Positions 1 to 8,908 of a stretch of 36,669 bases of DNA are shown here, piece after piece. How positions within the stretch are numbered: the stretch's first letter is position 1; the number at the start of each line of letters is the position of its first letter. The position numbers and the translations under genes are program-made. This stretch comes from Planctomycetota bacterium (GTDB taxonomy: Bacteria > Planctomycetota > Planctomycetia > Pirellulales > Pirellulaceae), in NCBI GenBank assembly GCA_018969045.1, contig JAGWZB010000007.1:1-36669 (forward strand), in the 5' to 3' direction. The notes under the pieces are model-generated. The model worked only from the letters and a program-made list of their open reading frames with translations. It did no database searches and had not been told where the DNA came from.

Positions 1-8
1 GGCTCCCA

Positions 9-2444
9 TTACGGTTCCAATTCGTCCTTGGGTCTTGGAGGCATCAACCTCAGATCGTGTTGGATTGCGCCAAGCGATGGGGCTTTGGCATGCATCAGGA
101 CCATGGTGGTGGAGCGAGTCTGCAGGGTCTGGGGGGTGATTTGGAGTTTGGAAAGATTGGCATCTGTCCAGCCGATCGCTATCCACTCTCCGGCTTGAAG
201 CGGATAGCTTTTCATGATCGATTCGAGGGTCATCTCGAGTACAAAGTCGCGCTGTTGGTCTGGAGAAGAACCGCTGGTGTTTTCTTCGACCGTTAAGTAC
301 TTCGCGATCTGCTCAGTGGCTTCTTGGAAATCTACCGAAACCGATTTGCCTTGCGACTTACCTCCACCGGACCGGATCGTTCCGACTTGGCCCAGGAAAA
401 GATTGCCTTGAGGGCTAAGTCCAAGCAGCAGTACGTCATGAACTGGGGCGGCGCTATCGTTGGTAACTTCGAAAATGCCGGATGTTTGGTCGATGTTCCA
501 GGACAGGTTTCCACCTAGCGAAACGACTTCTTCGGATTGCACCATGCCGATGGTGTTTGAGAGAACGGGGAAGGATTGGAACCCCGATCCGTCTTCGTCG
601 GCGATTCGATACGGCAACAATTCATTTCGAGTCGTCAGGCTCCTTTGGCGGTGCTGGGGCATGGGGCTGACGACACCTTGGCCCTCGGGATAGACGATTT
701 TGTAGTTGGTTGTCAGCGAGCTGTACAGTGAGTGGTAGCAGGAGAGCATGCCGCGTGGGTAATCTGGATGGACTTCGACCAGTTGGATACTTGTTTGGCT
801 TCGGGAAAACCCAACGTCCAATTGGACCGCTTTGGCGATAACAAACACACCGGCGATTGCGATCAGGGGGGCGGCTACCCATGCGAGTTCGAGTCTTCCG
901 ATGAGCCGGAAAAAGAGCCAGTTGATGGGTACCAGGACAGCAAGGTAAGCAAGGAGCCACTTGATGATCGAATTGATATTTGGGACGGAGATCCCTGAGA
1001 GGTTCTTGAGATAACTCGCTGCGGCATTGGTCACAAGCGATTGTTCGTTCCAAGCTCCATAGGCGATTGATTTTTTGGGTAGGGAGCCCAGAGTAAGCAG
1101 CGATTTTAAGCCATCTTTGGAGGTGTTGGCTTCCAGATCCCTGGCCCAAAGGCGCATTCTGGTATTGAGTCGCATGTCGCGCTCGAATTCCCCTTTGCCC
1201 TCATAGTAGTACATGCTGTAGTCTTTTCGCTCCTGGTCATACCGAACATCACGCCTAGGCTTGCGCAGGATTGCATTGTGGATCAAGGACGAGTAGGAGG
1301 GCCAATTGATCAGCGAAGCGTGGTTCATCGGAAAGCTTGTCATGACGATCCGACCTTGGCCGACTAGCCGTTCGCAAACCAATCCTTCGAGTTTGGGCAC
1401 CCAGGAGCTTTCTGGTCCGAGTTGTCCGGTGAGAATCGAAATCGGCCCGTTGGGTTTAAATGGTATGGATCCTTCCAGAGCGGGTTTATCGGCAACGCGA
1501 AGGCACCATGTGTCTGGATCGCTTAGCGAATCGATATGTTCTTGGGACATCTGGCCCGAAGCTGTTTTTTGAAGTGGGGCGTAGTCTTTGAGAAACGAGG
1601 TTTCAATCCCAGCGATTGCTTCTGGGCCGTTGATGATGACGGTTCCGCCAAAGTGAAGCCAATCGAGCATTGCTTGCTGTTGGTTTGATGGGAGGATATT
1701 CAAGGAAACATCGTTGATGACGATGTGAGAGATACTGGTCATGGTCATCAACTCGCTGGGGATGGCTTGGACCATTTCCTCCTCTGCGATGTCGATAATC
1801 CGATGCGGGTTGACTTTGAATCTCATGTCCGGTTCGTACAAAGGCCAAACGATGCAATCGAGCCCCCGCCAGAAGATATGATTGGGGACATTTCGGCTCA
1901 GCACGAGCATGTCGTATTGGTAGTCTTCGAGAATTCGGGTCATGAATGTCTCATCGACGATTGGGGCTCCAAGTCCACGCTGGGCGTATCGCATGAAGAT
2001 CGAGACTGAGGGTTTGCCTGAGTACCCCGTGGCAGAATCCGTACTAGGGGTCCTGGGTTGCGTCTGCAGGACTTTCATTTCGATGGTCTTTTCTTGACCT
2101 TTGGCGATCGTCAGATCGCGCTGGAACTGGATTGGCAAACCCATGTTCCAGAGGCTTGTCGGTCGCTGATCGCGATCGATTTCATACAAAGAAGCGGTCA
2201 AGGCTTCATCGTTCAAGTTGGCTTTGACCTTTTGGCGAGTTTGGTACCAATGGCCGGGTTTGACCGAGTTGCCGACGATTTCTTTGGAAAAAGGCAACGT
2301 CCTAAGTTCATCCGAAACCAGCCGGAGTTTCTTCTTTTGCTTGTCCTCCTTGGCTTGCTCTTCGGGGTCTTTGGTGCACCCTTTGCAACCGGCTACCAAG
2401 ACCAACAACGACAGGAGCCAAGCGAGCTTAGGGATTGGTTGCAT
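9..2444 (-). CDS. Lipoprotein-signal membrane protein with GATase-like segment and two central TM helices; hypothetical planctomycete-type protein
   Basis: Long ORF. Internal ATG at 2444 gives MQPIPKLAWLLSLLVLVAGCKGC, a lipobox-like signal. TM segments around IIKWLLAYLAVLVPINWLFF and LAWVAAPLIAIAGVFVIA. GGTVIINGPEAIAG resembles GATase1-like folds. Confidence 0.75.
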   Translation of the reverse strand: MQPIPKLAWLLSLLVLVAGCKGCTKDPEEQAKEDKQKKKLRLVSDELRTLPFSKEIVGNSVKPGHWYQTRQKVKANLNDEALTASLYEIDRDQRPTSLWNMGLPIQFQRDLTIAKGQEKTIEMKVLQTQPRTPSTDSATGYSGKPSVSIFMRYAQRGLGAPIVDETFMTRILEDYQYDMLVLSRNVPNHIFWRGLDCIVWPLYEPDMRFKVNPHRIIDIAEEEMVQAIPSELMTMTSISHIVINDVSLNILPSNQQQAMLDWLHFGGTVIINGPEAIAGIETSFLKDYAPLQKTASGQMSQEHIDSLSDPDTWCLRVADKPALEGSIPFKPNGPISILTGQLGPESSWVPKLEGLVCERLVGQGRIVMTSFPMNHASLINWPSYSSLIHNAILRKPRRDVRYDQERKDYSMYYYEGKGEFERDMRLNTRMRLWARDLEANTSKDGLKSLLTLGSLPKKSIAYGAWNEQSLVTNAAASYLKNLSGISVPNINSIIKWLLAYLAVLVPINWLFFRLIGRLELAWVAAPLIAIAGVFVIAKAVQLDVGFSRSQTSIQLVEVHPDYPRGMLSCYHSLYSSLTTNYKIVYPEGQGVVSPMPQHRQRSLTTRNELLPYRIADEDGSGFQSFPVLSNTIGMVQSEEVVSLGGNLSWNIDQTSGIFEVTNDSAAPVHDVLLLGLSPQGNLFLGQVGTIRSGGGKSQGKSVSVDFQEATEQIAKYLTVEENTSGSSPDQQRDFVLEMTLESIMKSYPLQAGEWIAIGWTDANLSKLQITPQTLQTRSTTMVLMHAKAPSLGAIQHDLRLMPPRPKDELEP

Positions 2445-2448
2445 GACA

Positions 2449-2676
2449 TCAGTTCCCGAACATGCAACCCCGTGCGCACTGAGGTCTTCCGCATTCACCA
2501 GGGTCACTCTTGCTCGGTTTGCTCGTCGAGCCAATCACCGGAGCACCGATGACACTTAGGAGTTTCTCTAAATGCGAGGATCCGCACTCGGGACATTTCG
2601 GTTTGGATTCCAGACTCTTGACCAGAATTTCCGACTGCTCGTCGCAGTCTTTGCATCGGTATTCGTACAAAGGCAT
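2449..2676 (-). CDS. FmdB-family zinc ribbon protein
   Basis: MPLYEYRCKDCDEQSEIL...CPECGSSHLEKLLS is the typical FmdB/CxxC regulatory zinc ribbon. Confidence 0.88.
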   Translation of the reverse strand: MPLYEYRCKDCDEQSEILVKSLESKPKCPECGSSHLEKLLSVIGAPVIGSTSKPSKSDPGECGRPQCARGCMFGN

Positions 2677-2689
2677 CGTTAAGACCTCT

Positions 2690-2881
2690 TTAGCCGATCC
2701 ACCACATGGCAATTCCTAGAGCAAGTGCAATTGCTCCTAGGAACGTTAAAGTCCATAAACCGGAACTGATAGCTTGCTTGACGATCAAATCCCATCGTTC
2801 GTGACGCGTCGCAGCCATGACCAAACTCACGGCCACAAGGACCGGAATCGACCAAAGCAAGTAGACAAGTGAGATCGGCAT
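2690..2881 (-). CDS. Small two-TM membrane protein, hypothetical
   Basis: 63 aa ORF, two hydrophobic segments, collinear with neighbours. Confidence 0.5.
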   Translation of the reverse strand: MPISLVYLLWSIPVLVAVSLVMAATRHERWDLIVKQAISSGLWTLTFLGAIALALGIAMWWIG

Positions 2882-2911
2882 CGTCGGTAGGTAACTGAAT
2901 TTGCGTTTGAG

Positions 2912-3346
2912 TTATCGGGGACTGGGCAGAGCACCGGTGGAAATCAGAACGGGTTCAAGATCGACTCGCTGCGCATCTCCCCAGAGACCTTCTAAGTCGT
3001 AGTACTCACGGTGCTCTTGGTCGAACAGATGAACGATGATCCCACCGTAGTCGATCGCGATCCATTGACTCTCGTCATATCCGGACATGGTCAGTCGGAC
3101 CTCTCCTCTTGCTTTGAGTTGGCGATCAATTTCCTCTGCAATCGCATGGAGCTGACGCCTTGAGGTTCCAGTGACGATCAAAAAGCAGTCAAAGATGCTC
3201 GTCTGCTTCGAAAGGTCCAAGAGCACGATGTCCTGCCCTTTGTTTTCCGCTGCGATCCGCGCGGCGGCTTTGGCCGACTCGATGCTGTCGGCGACAGTCT
3301 GTGCGTTGTTGGCCAAAGTGGTAGGGTCTGATTGTACGTTGCTCAT
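2912..3346 (-). CDS. rsfS: Ribosome silencing factor RsfS (Iojap family)
   Basis: KGQDIVLLDLSKQTSIFDCFLIVTGTSRRQLHAIAEEI...WIAIDYGGIIVHLFDQEHREYYDLEGLWGDA matches the RsfS signature. Confidence 0.93.
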   Translation of the reverse strand: MSNVQSDPTTLANNAQTVADSIESAKAAARIAAENKGQDIVLLDLSKQTSIFDCFLIVTGTSRRQLHAIAEEIDRQLKARGEVRLTMSGYDESQWIAIDYGGIIVHLFDQEHREYYDLEGLWGDAQRVDLEPVLISTGALPSPR

Positions 3347-3428
3347 GCGTTGAAGACCGCGATCAAGAGCGGTCGGTTAGGTTCTCAAACTTGGTTGGTT
3401 GGTATTCTAAGCAGAAACGCTGAAATTG

Positions 3429-4211
3429 TCACGACTTGCGATTTTTCTGCCTTGCCAGGAAAGCATCGTAATCTTCCCGGGTGTCGATCCCGCGCGCCGC
3501 ATGGCTGACAATCCCCACAGAGATTCGATAGCCTGCTTGCAAAAAACGCAATTGCTCTAGCTTCTCGATTTGTTCTAAGGGACTCTTGGGGAGTTGGGCT
3601 AGTTTCAATAGGAAATCGCGGCGATAAGCGTAGATTCCCAAATGCTGAAGGTAGACATTTTGCTCCAAATGAGCCATGGAAAGACCGGAAGCATCGCGCC
3701 GATGGGGGATTACCGAACGGCTGAAGTACATAGCCATCGAGTCGTGCGAGCAGACGACTTTCACACACGCTGGATCCTCCAAATCCTTTAGGCTGTGGAT
3801 TGGGGTCGCAAGCGTGGCGATCATCGCTTGGGGGTTGCTGGCCAGTAGCTCGATGACTCTGTCGATCGACTCGCCGGCGATTTCCGGTTCGTCCCCCTGA
3901 ACGTTCACAAAGATGTCCGTTTCGGGGGATCGACGAGCCACCTCAGCAATTCGGTCGGTTCCGCTGGCAGCTTGGGGATCGGTCATCACCCAATCGGCTC
4001 GAATCTGCTGAGCCACCTGAGCGAGTTTCTCATGGTCGACGGCCAAAGTCACCTGCTGGGCCAATCGGCTTGTTTTGGCCGACGCGTAAGTATGAGCAAT
4101 CAGCGGCATGCCAGACTCGCTCAATAGCAACTTTTCCGCTAGACGCGTCGAAGCCAATCGAGCAGGGATCACGATTCGAACCGAAAGATCTTCGGTACCT
4201 ACAGCTTGCAT
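3429..4211 (-). CDS. kdsB: 3-deoxy-manno-octulosonate cytidylyltransferase
   Basis: VIPARLASTRLAEKLLL...GTDRIAEVA...VNVQGDEPEI...HLGIYAYRRDFL...LEQLEKLEQLR-type motifs of KdsB. Confidence 0.92.
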   Translation of the reverse strand: MQAVGTEDLSVRIVIPARLASTRLAEKLLLSESGMPLIAHTYASAKTSRLAQQVTLAVDHEKLAQVAQQIRADWVMTDPQAASGTDRIAEVARRSPETDIFVNVQGDEPEIAGESIDRVIELLASNPQAMIATLATPIHSLKDLEDPACVKVVCSHDSMAMYFSRSVIPHRRDASGLSMAHLEQNVYLQHLGIYAYRRDFLLKLAQLPKSPLEQIEKLEQLRFLQAGYRISVGIVSHAARGIDTREDYDAFLARQKNRKS

Positions 4212-4263
4212 CCGCCTAACCTCGACGATTCAACGACCCGGCGGTCAGCTGACCAGAAAAAGA

Positions 4264-4335
4264 GGCTCCGGTGGGAGTTGAACCCACGCATGGCGGATTT
4301 GCAATCCGCTGCCTTAGCCACTTGGCTACGGAGCC
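4264..4335 (-). tRNA. tRNA-Cys (GCA)
   Basis: Reverse complement GGCTCCGTAGCCAAGTGGCTAAGGCAGCGGATTGCAAATCCGCCATGCGTGGGTTCAACTCCCACCGGAGCC folds as a cloverleaf; anticodon loop TTGCAAA. Confidence 0.95.
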
Positions 4336-4376
4336 TAAAGCACCCAGCGCGACATCAGTCGGCTCGGCTCGCTAGC

Positions 4377-4405
4377 GTTGTAGTGAAATTCATCCTTTTG
4401 GTCAA
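4377..4405 (-). promoter_or_regulatory. Sigma70-like promoter for tRNA-Cys
   Basis: On the minus strand TTGACC - 17 nt - TACAAC, ending about 42 nt before the tRNA 5' end. Confidence 0.5.
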
Positions 4406-4573
4406 CACGACTCGACGATTCTTTGCGAACCGACCTGCCTTGCATCGAAACCTCTATATCGCAGCAAAGCGACCAATTCACAGCAAACTGCGTACCATTT
4501 TTTGCTTTTTTGAAAATCGATCCTCCCCTTGGTGGTCCCAAAGGGTAAAATCAAGGGAGATTCGATTGCTTGG

Positions 4574-6100
4574 ATGCCATCGAACTTGAATCCACCTTCT
4601 GTGACACAGGCCATGCGTCTTTCGTTCGGACTCGAAGCCCGGCAAATTCAAACCCAGAAACTGGCTCCCAGGATGATCCAGTCGATGGAGATCCTGCAGC
4701 TTCCCATCCAAGCTCTCCAGGAACGGATCGAGCAGGAGATGGAAGAAAATCCGATGCTCGAGGTCGCCGATCGGGACGAAAACCTTCCGGACGAGGAGCT
4801 CGACCCTGACGATTCCTCGAAATCTTCCCGGACCGAAGATGAAAAAGAATTGGTGGTACGCGAAGACTCTTCCAACGCCGAAGATTTCGAGCGTCTGGAA
4901 AACATGGGCAACGACATGCCCGACAATTTCGACGATTTCCGGCGATCCAGCAATCGGATCCAAGAGGACTCTGACCGCCATCAAGATCTGATGGCCAACG
5001 CTCTGGAAAGACCCGAATCGCTCAATGATTTCCTGCTGCACCAACTGGCCGAGCTGGATATCGACGACGACATCGAGAGAATCGCCGAGCGAATTATCTC
5101 GTGCCTGGACGCTCGCGATGGAGGATACTTCCACTCTTCGCTGGCCGATATGCTCCCCCCGGATCACAAACCCCAGGATCTTCAGAAAGCCGAGGAAGCC
5201 CTCAGGATCGTTCAAGGGCTCGAACCCTCAGGCATCGCAGCACGATCCCTCAAAGAGTGCTTGCTGAATCAACTGGCCGATGACACCGAAATGGCTGATA
5301 AGCTCCGGGTGATCATCAGCAATCACTTGGATGATCTAGCCGAAAATCGCATGCTGATCATCCAAAAGAAAACCGGCTACTCCATCGATACCATTCAGAA
5401 GATCCGCGAAGAGCTTCACAAACTCAATCCCAAGCCCGGTGCCTCGTTCATGGAGTCCTATGTTCCACTGGTGACTCCCGACGTGATCGTCGAACAGCAA
5501 GATGACCAGCAGTATGCCGTCAAGCTTGTCGATGAATACATCCCTACCTTGCGTATCAGCGAATACTATCGCCGTCGATTGATGGATCCCAAAGCCACCG
5601 AGGAAGAAAAAGAGTTCATCAAACGAAAAGTAGGTGGTGCTCAGTGGCTCATCGAATCGATCCAACAGCGGCAACGCACCCTCTTTCGGGTGGCAACGGC
5701 GATCGTCAAATACCAACAAAAGTTTCTCGACGAAGGGCCCGAGGCAATCGTTCCGCTGAAGATGCAGCAGATCGCCGACGACGTCGGTGTTCACGTCACG
5801 ACAATCTCCCGCGCCGTGGACGATAAATGGATCCAAACCCCTCGTGGTATCTTCCCCTTGCGTCGCTTCTTTGTCTTCGGAACGCAAACAGCCGACGGCG
5901 AAGACATCGCCTACGAGACCATTCGCTTGAAACTTCAAGAAATCATCGACAAAGAAGACAAAACTCGTCCCTGGAGCGATGACGAACTGATGGAACAACT
6001 TCAAAAACATGGACTCGGTGTGGCCCGTCGAACCATCACCAAGTACCGCAAGAAGATGGGAATACCCAGTTCACGACAGCGTCGCGATTGGTCGAAGTAG
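4574..6100 (+). CDS. rpoN: RNA polymerase sigma-54 factor
   Basis: LSFGLEARQIQTQKLAPRMIQSMEILQLPIQALQERIEQEMEENPMLE N-terminus; C-terminal RpoN box ARRTITKYRKKMGIPSSRQRR. Start uncertain (4529, 4574 or 4613). Confidence 0.95.
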   Translation: MPSNLNPPSVTQAMRLSFGLEARQIQTQKLAPRMIQSMEILQLPIQALQERIEQEMEENPMLEVADRDENLPDEELDPDDSSKSSRTEDEKELVVREDSSNAEDFERLENMGNDMPDNFDDFRRSSNRIQEDSDRHQDLMANALERPESLNDFLLHQLAELDIDDDIERIAERIISCLDARDGGYFHSSLADMLPPDHKPQDLQKAEEALRIVQGLEPSGIAARSLKECLLNQLADDTEMADKLRVIISNHLDDLAENRMLIIQKKTGYSIDTIQKIREELHKLNPKPGASFMESYVPLVTPDVIVEQQDDQQYAVKLVDEYIPTLRISEYYRRRLMDPKATEEEKEFIKRKVGGAQWLIESIQQRQRTLFRVATAIVKYQQKFLDEGPEAIVPLKMQQIADDVGVHVTTISRAVDDKWIQTPRGIFPLRRFFVFGTQTADGEDIAYETIRLKLQEIIDKEDKTRPWSDDELMEQLQKHGLGVARRTITKYRKKMGIPSSRQRRDWSK

Positions 6101-6102
6101 AC

Positions 6103-7305
6103 TCAGTAAGCCCAATCCTCGCGACTAGACTCCAGGTACTGTTGCTCTTGGCTCTCCCATTCTTTGGCAATCTCCTGCCAACGGACTCCCTGCTCAATCG
6201 CCAAACGCTCTTGGCTTGATCCAAACAGCAAATCGATCGCGATCGGCTCACGTACAAACTCGTAAATTTCCGTTCGCCAAGCAAACCGCTCCACGCTTTG
6301 GCTTCGCATCTGAATCAGCAATGCCAGCGACGTTCTTACAGGCAGGAACAACTCCCGATTCGTTACATGGATTTGAACCCCGCCACAGTCCATGCCCGCA
6401 TGCTTTTGAAAGGTAGGACGAAACCAAACCGGTCGAAAGACAACCCCAGGCAAGCCTATCTTCTGCATCGCATCGGCAAGATGCACTGCATCGATCCATG
6501 GCGCACCGCATATCTCAAAGGGTCGCGTGGTCCCTCGCCCCTCGCTCAAATTGGTCCCTTCCAACAAACACTGGCCAGGATATACGATCGCTGTATCGAG
6601 CGAGGGCATATTCGGACTTGGCAGTACCCACGGCAAACGGCAGTCATCAAAGTACATTTGCCTGGACCAGCCCTGACAAGCGATCACTTGCAATTGACCA
6701 AGCCTATGGTCAGGATGATCTTGGCTGATCTGCCGATGATAGATCCTGGCAAGCTCGCCTAGGGTCAGCCCATGACGCACGGCCATCGGATGCGCTCCGA
6801 CGAAACTCTCATATCCAGCTTGTAGCATCGGGCCTTCGACCTGCAAACCACCGATGGGGTTAGGGCGATCCAGCACCAATACGTTCAAACCCATCGGCAA
6901 TGCGACTTGCATGCAGTATTTCATCGTGGCTTGAAACGTGTAGAAGCGACTTCCGACATCCTGCATGTCGATGATCAATAGATCCAAACCCGCAAGCTGC
7001 TGGGGTGTCGGTTTGAGGCTCTCAAAAGTCGTCCCATACAAACTGACGACACGGGGATGTCGCTGGCTAGCGATCGGGCCGGCTTGGTCATCATCGACTC
7101 CGATCAAGTCCTGGGCTTGGCCATGAAGCCCATGCTCGGGACCAAAGACGATTGGCAAGGTGACGCCAGGAATCGCACAAAGCCGATCGATGCTGCTTCG
7201 TAAATGCCTGTCGACTCCAGCCGCATGGGTTACCAAACCTATCGTCTTGCCTTGAACTAGATCGCCCCCCTGCGACACCAGCACATCGAGTCCGCTGAGA
7301 ACCAT
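6103..7305 (-). CDS. DUF1343 / NamZ-like exo-beta-N-acetylmuramidase family protein
   Basis: GLDVLVSQGGDLVQGKTIGLVTHAAGVDRH...FGPEHGLHG...DLLIIDMQDVGSRFYTF...VLDRPNPIGG...GRGTTRPFEICGAPWID. Confidence 0.9.
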   Translation of the reverse strand: MVLSGLDVLVSQGGDLVQGKTIGLVTHAAGVDRHLRSSIDRLCAIPGVTLPIVFGPEHGLHGQAQDLIGVDDDQAGPIASQRHPRVVSLYGTTFESLKPTPQQLAGLDLLIIDMQDVGSRFYTFQATMKYCMQVALPMGLNVLVLDRPNPIGGLQVEGPMLQAGYESFVGAHPMAVRHGLTLGELARIYHRQISQDHPDHRLGQLQVIACQGWSRQMYFDDCRLPWVLPSPNMPSLDTAIVYPGQCLLEGTNLSEGRGTTRPFEICGAPWIDAVHLADAMQKIGLPGVVFRPVWFRPTFQKHAGMDCGGVQIHVTNRELFLPVRTSLALLIQMRSQSVERFAWRTEIYEFVREPIAIDLLFGSSQERLAIEQGVRWQEIAKEWESQEQQYLESSREDWAY

Positions 7306-7362
7306 CTGTTGATTTCCAATTCCTAATTCTTTTGCCGAAGGAGTCTTTCGATTACGTTGCTG

Positions 7363-8184
7363 CTACTTATTGTTGACATACAACGACTCAGGGTACTGAA
7401 CATGCATCAAACACAATCCTCTTGCTGGTGCTGTTTGGCCTTTCGGATCCCGCATCCTAGACTCGATCACTCCATCGAGCCAGCCTAGCCCCAAACGCCC
7501 CTTTCCGATCTCTACCAGCGCTCCGGTGATGTTTCGGACCATATTGTAAAGAAATCCATCGGCCTGAATCTCGATTTGAACCTCTGTTCCAGCCAGTGCC
7601 TGTGTCGCGGTGACTCTAAGCATGTGAACCGTCCGAACCGATGTCTTGCGGTTCGAACCCAGGGACTCAAAGGCCTTGAAGTCCATGGTGCCGACCAACC
7701 TGTCTGCACCCATTTGCATTCGATCCGGATCAAGCGGACGAGGTATCCACCAGTGATAAGCTTGCTTCAAGGGATCCGGAACCCTCGAATTTCGGATGGT
7801 ATATCGATACGTTTTGGACACCGCACTTCGAATCGGATCAAATCCAAGGACCACCTCATGGCAATCCAAAACCGAGATGTCTTTAGGAAGGTGCTGGTTG
7901 ATCGCACGAACCAGCTTACCGGGCTCATGATTCCAACTCGAAGTACGAAATGCGCCGATTTGCCCCTGAGCGTGGACTCCTGCATCGGTTCGACCGCTCC
8001 CATGGAGCACGACTCGATGCCCCAGAACCTTGGCAAGACTTTGGCCGAGAATTTGCTGAATCGATACCCCGTTGGGCTGGATCTGCCAACCGGCATATCG
8101 GGTGCCATCGTAAGCGATCGTCAGCGCGAAACAGCGATCCTGGTCGAGGCTTGCTGGCTCGGTTTGCTCATCATCGGTTTGCAT
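7363..8184 (-). CDS. truA: tRNA pseudouridine(38-40) synthase TruA
   Basis: LTIAYDGTRYAGWQIQPNGVSIQQ...GSGRTDAGVHAQGQIGAF...FLYNMVRNITGALVEIGKG. Alternative start at 8214. Confidence 0.94.
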   Translation of the reverse strand: MQTDDEQTEPASLDQDRCFALTIAYDGTRYAGWQIQPNGVSIQQILGQSLAKVLGHRVVLHGSGRTDAGVHAQGQIGAFRTSSWNHEPGKLVRAINQHLPKDISVLDCHEVVLGFDPIRSAVSKTYRYTIRNSRVPDPLKQAYHWWIPRPLDPDRMQMGADRLVGTMDFKAFESLGSNRKTSVRTVHMLRVTATQALAGTEVQIEIQADGFLYNMVRNITGALVEIGKGRLGLGWLDGVIESRMRDPKGQTAPARGLCLMHVQYPESLYVNNK

Positions 8185-8527
8185 CGCTTCGGACTCGAAT
8201 CGAACGGATGGCAAACTCGGGCAACTTTTCTTGAAAGGCCCTTAGGATCTGAGATTTCATGTAATCCAATTCGGTCGCCACCACCTTGTTGGACGCAACG
8301 ACCGTCAATTGCCCTTTTTCCACTTTTCCAATCATCGAATGCTGTGCCAAGTGGTCACCCACAATTTCCCTCCAAGCGTTCCTGAGTGAATCGGACGATT
8401 GGATCGACGAGTAACCTTTCTGCTGGATGACTTTGCGAACAACCGAAGAGATCTTGGTCGCCTGATAACGGGATCCATGTTTCTGTGGAATCTGACTCAG
8501 GTACCGAGCTTCCTCGTTCGCATCCAT
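8171..8527 (-). CDS. DUF721 (DciA-like) domain protein
   Basis: LRNAWREIVGDHLAQHSMIGKVEKGQLTVVASNKVVATELDYMKSQILRAFQEKL pattern typical of DUF721; overlaps the truA 5' end. Confidence 0.75.
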   Translation of the reverse strand: MDANEEARYLSQIPQKHGSRYQATKISSVVRKVIQQKGYSSIQSSDSLRNAWREIVGDHLAQHSMIGKVEKGQLTVVASNKVVATELDYMKSQILRAFQEKLPEFAIRSIRVRSDANR

Positions 8528-8539
8528 CGATCAACAGAC

Positions 8540-8779
8540 TTACTTCTTGGTTTTCTTTTTCGTAGCAGTCTTCTTGGTTGCGACCTTTTTTGCAGCCGCT
8601 TTCTTTGCTGTAGGCTTGGTCGAAGCTTTCTTGACGGCAGACTTCTTAGCACTAGCTTTCTTGGCTGTTACCGCTTTGGCCTTAGCACCGGTCTTGGGTT
8701 TCTGGCCACCGAAGATAGCCGACCAACCTTCAGCATACTTCTCATTCGTTCCAACGCGCGTAATCGTCACCTTAGTCAC
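8540..8779 (-). CDS. Histone H1-like Lys/Ala-rich basic protein
   Basis: GTG-start ORF; short N-terminal block MTKVTITRVGTNEKYAEGWSAIFGGQKPK, then AKKASAKKSAVKKASTKPTAKKAAAKKVATKKTATKKKTKK. Confidence 0.75.
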   Translation of the reverse strand: MTKVTITRVGTNEKYAEGWSAIFGGQKPKTGAKAKAVTAKKASAKKSAVKKASTKPTAKKAAAKKVATKKTATKKKTKK

Positions 8780-8908
8780 CTCAATGCAAACTCAGGAAAA
8801 AGAACTAATCCGCAAGCAGGTTCGAGCAAGCAGGCTCAGAACCACACAGTGCTTGCGTTCTAGAGTCTAGCGAATGGACAAGTTTTTTTCGAGAGCATCC
8901 CTGGTCGA

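Noticed and set aside
622-1149. 175-aa ORF on the minus strand, and similar ORFs (1603-1857, 2058-2552 +) inside the 841-aa gene
   Set aside because: Alternate-frame shadows of a long convincing ORF; no signal for protein-like composition or family motif.
4478-5215. 245-aa minus-strand ORF antisense to rpoN (also 5336-6010)
   Set aside because: Fully antisense to a confident rpoN; frame opens because of codon bias in the GC-rich sense strand.
8399-8870. Plus-strand ORFs (154 aa, 107 aa) rich in F/L/A opposite the histone-like gene
   Set aside because: Complement of Lys/Ala repeat codons gives hydrophobic low-complexity translation; not a real membrane protein.
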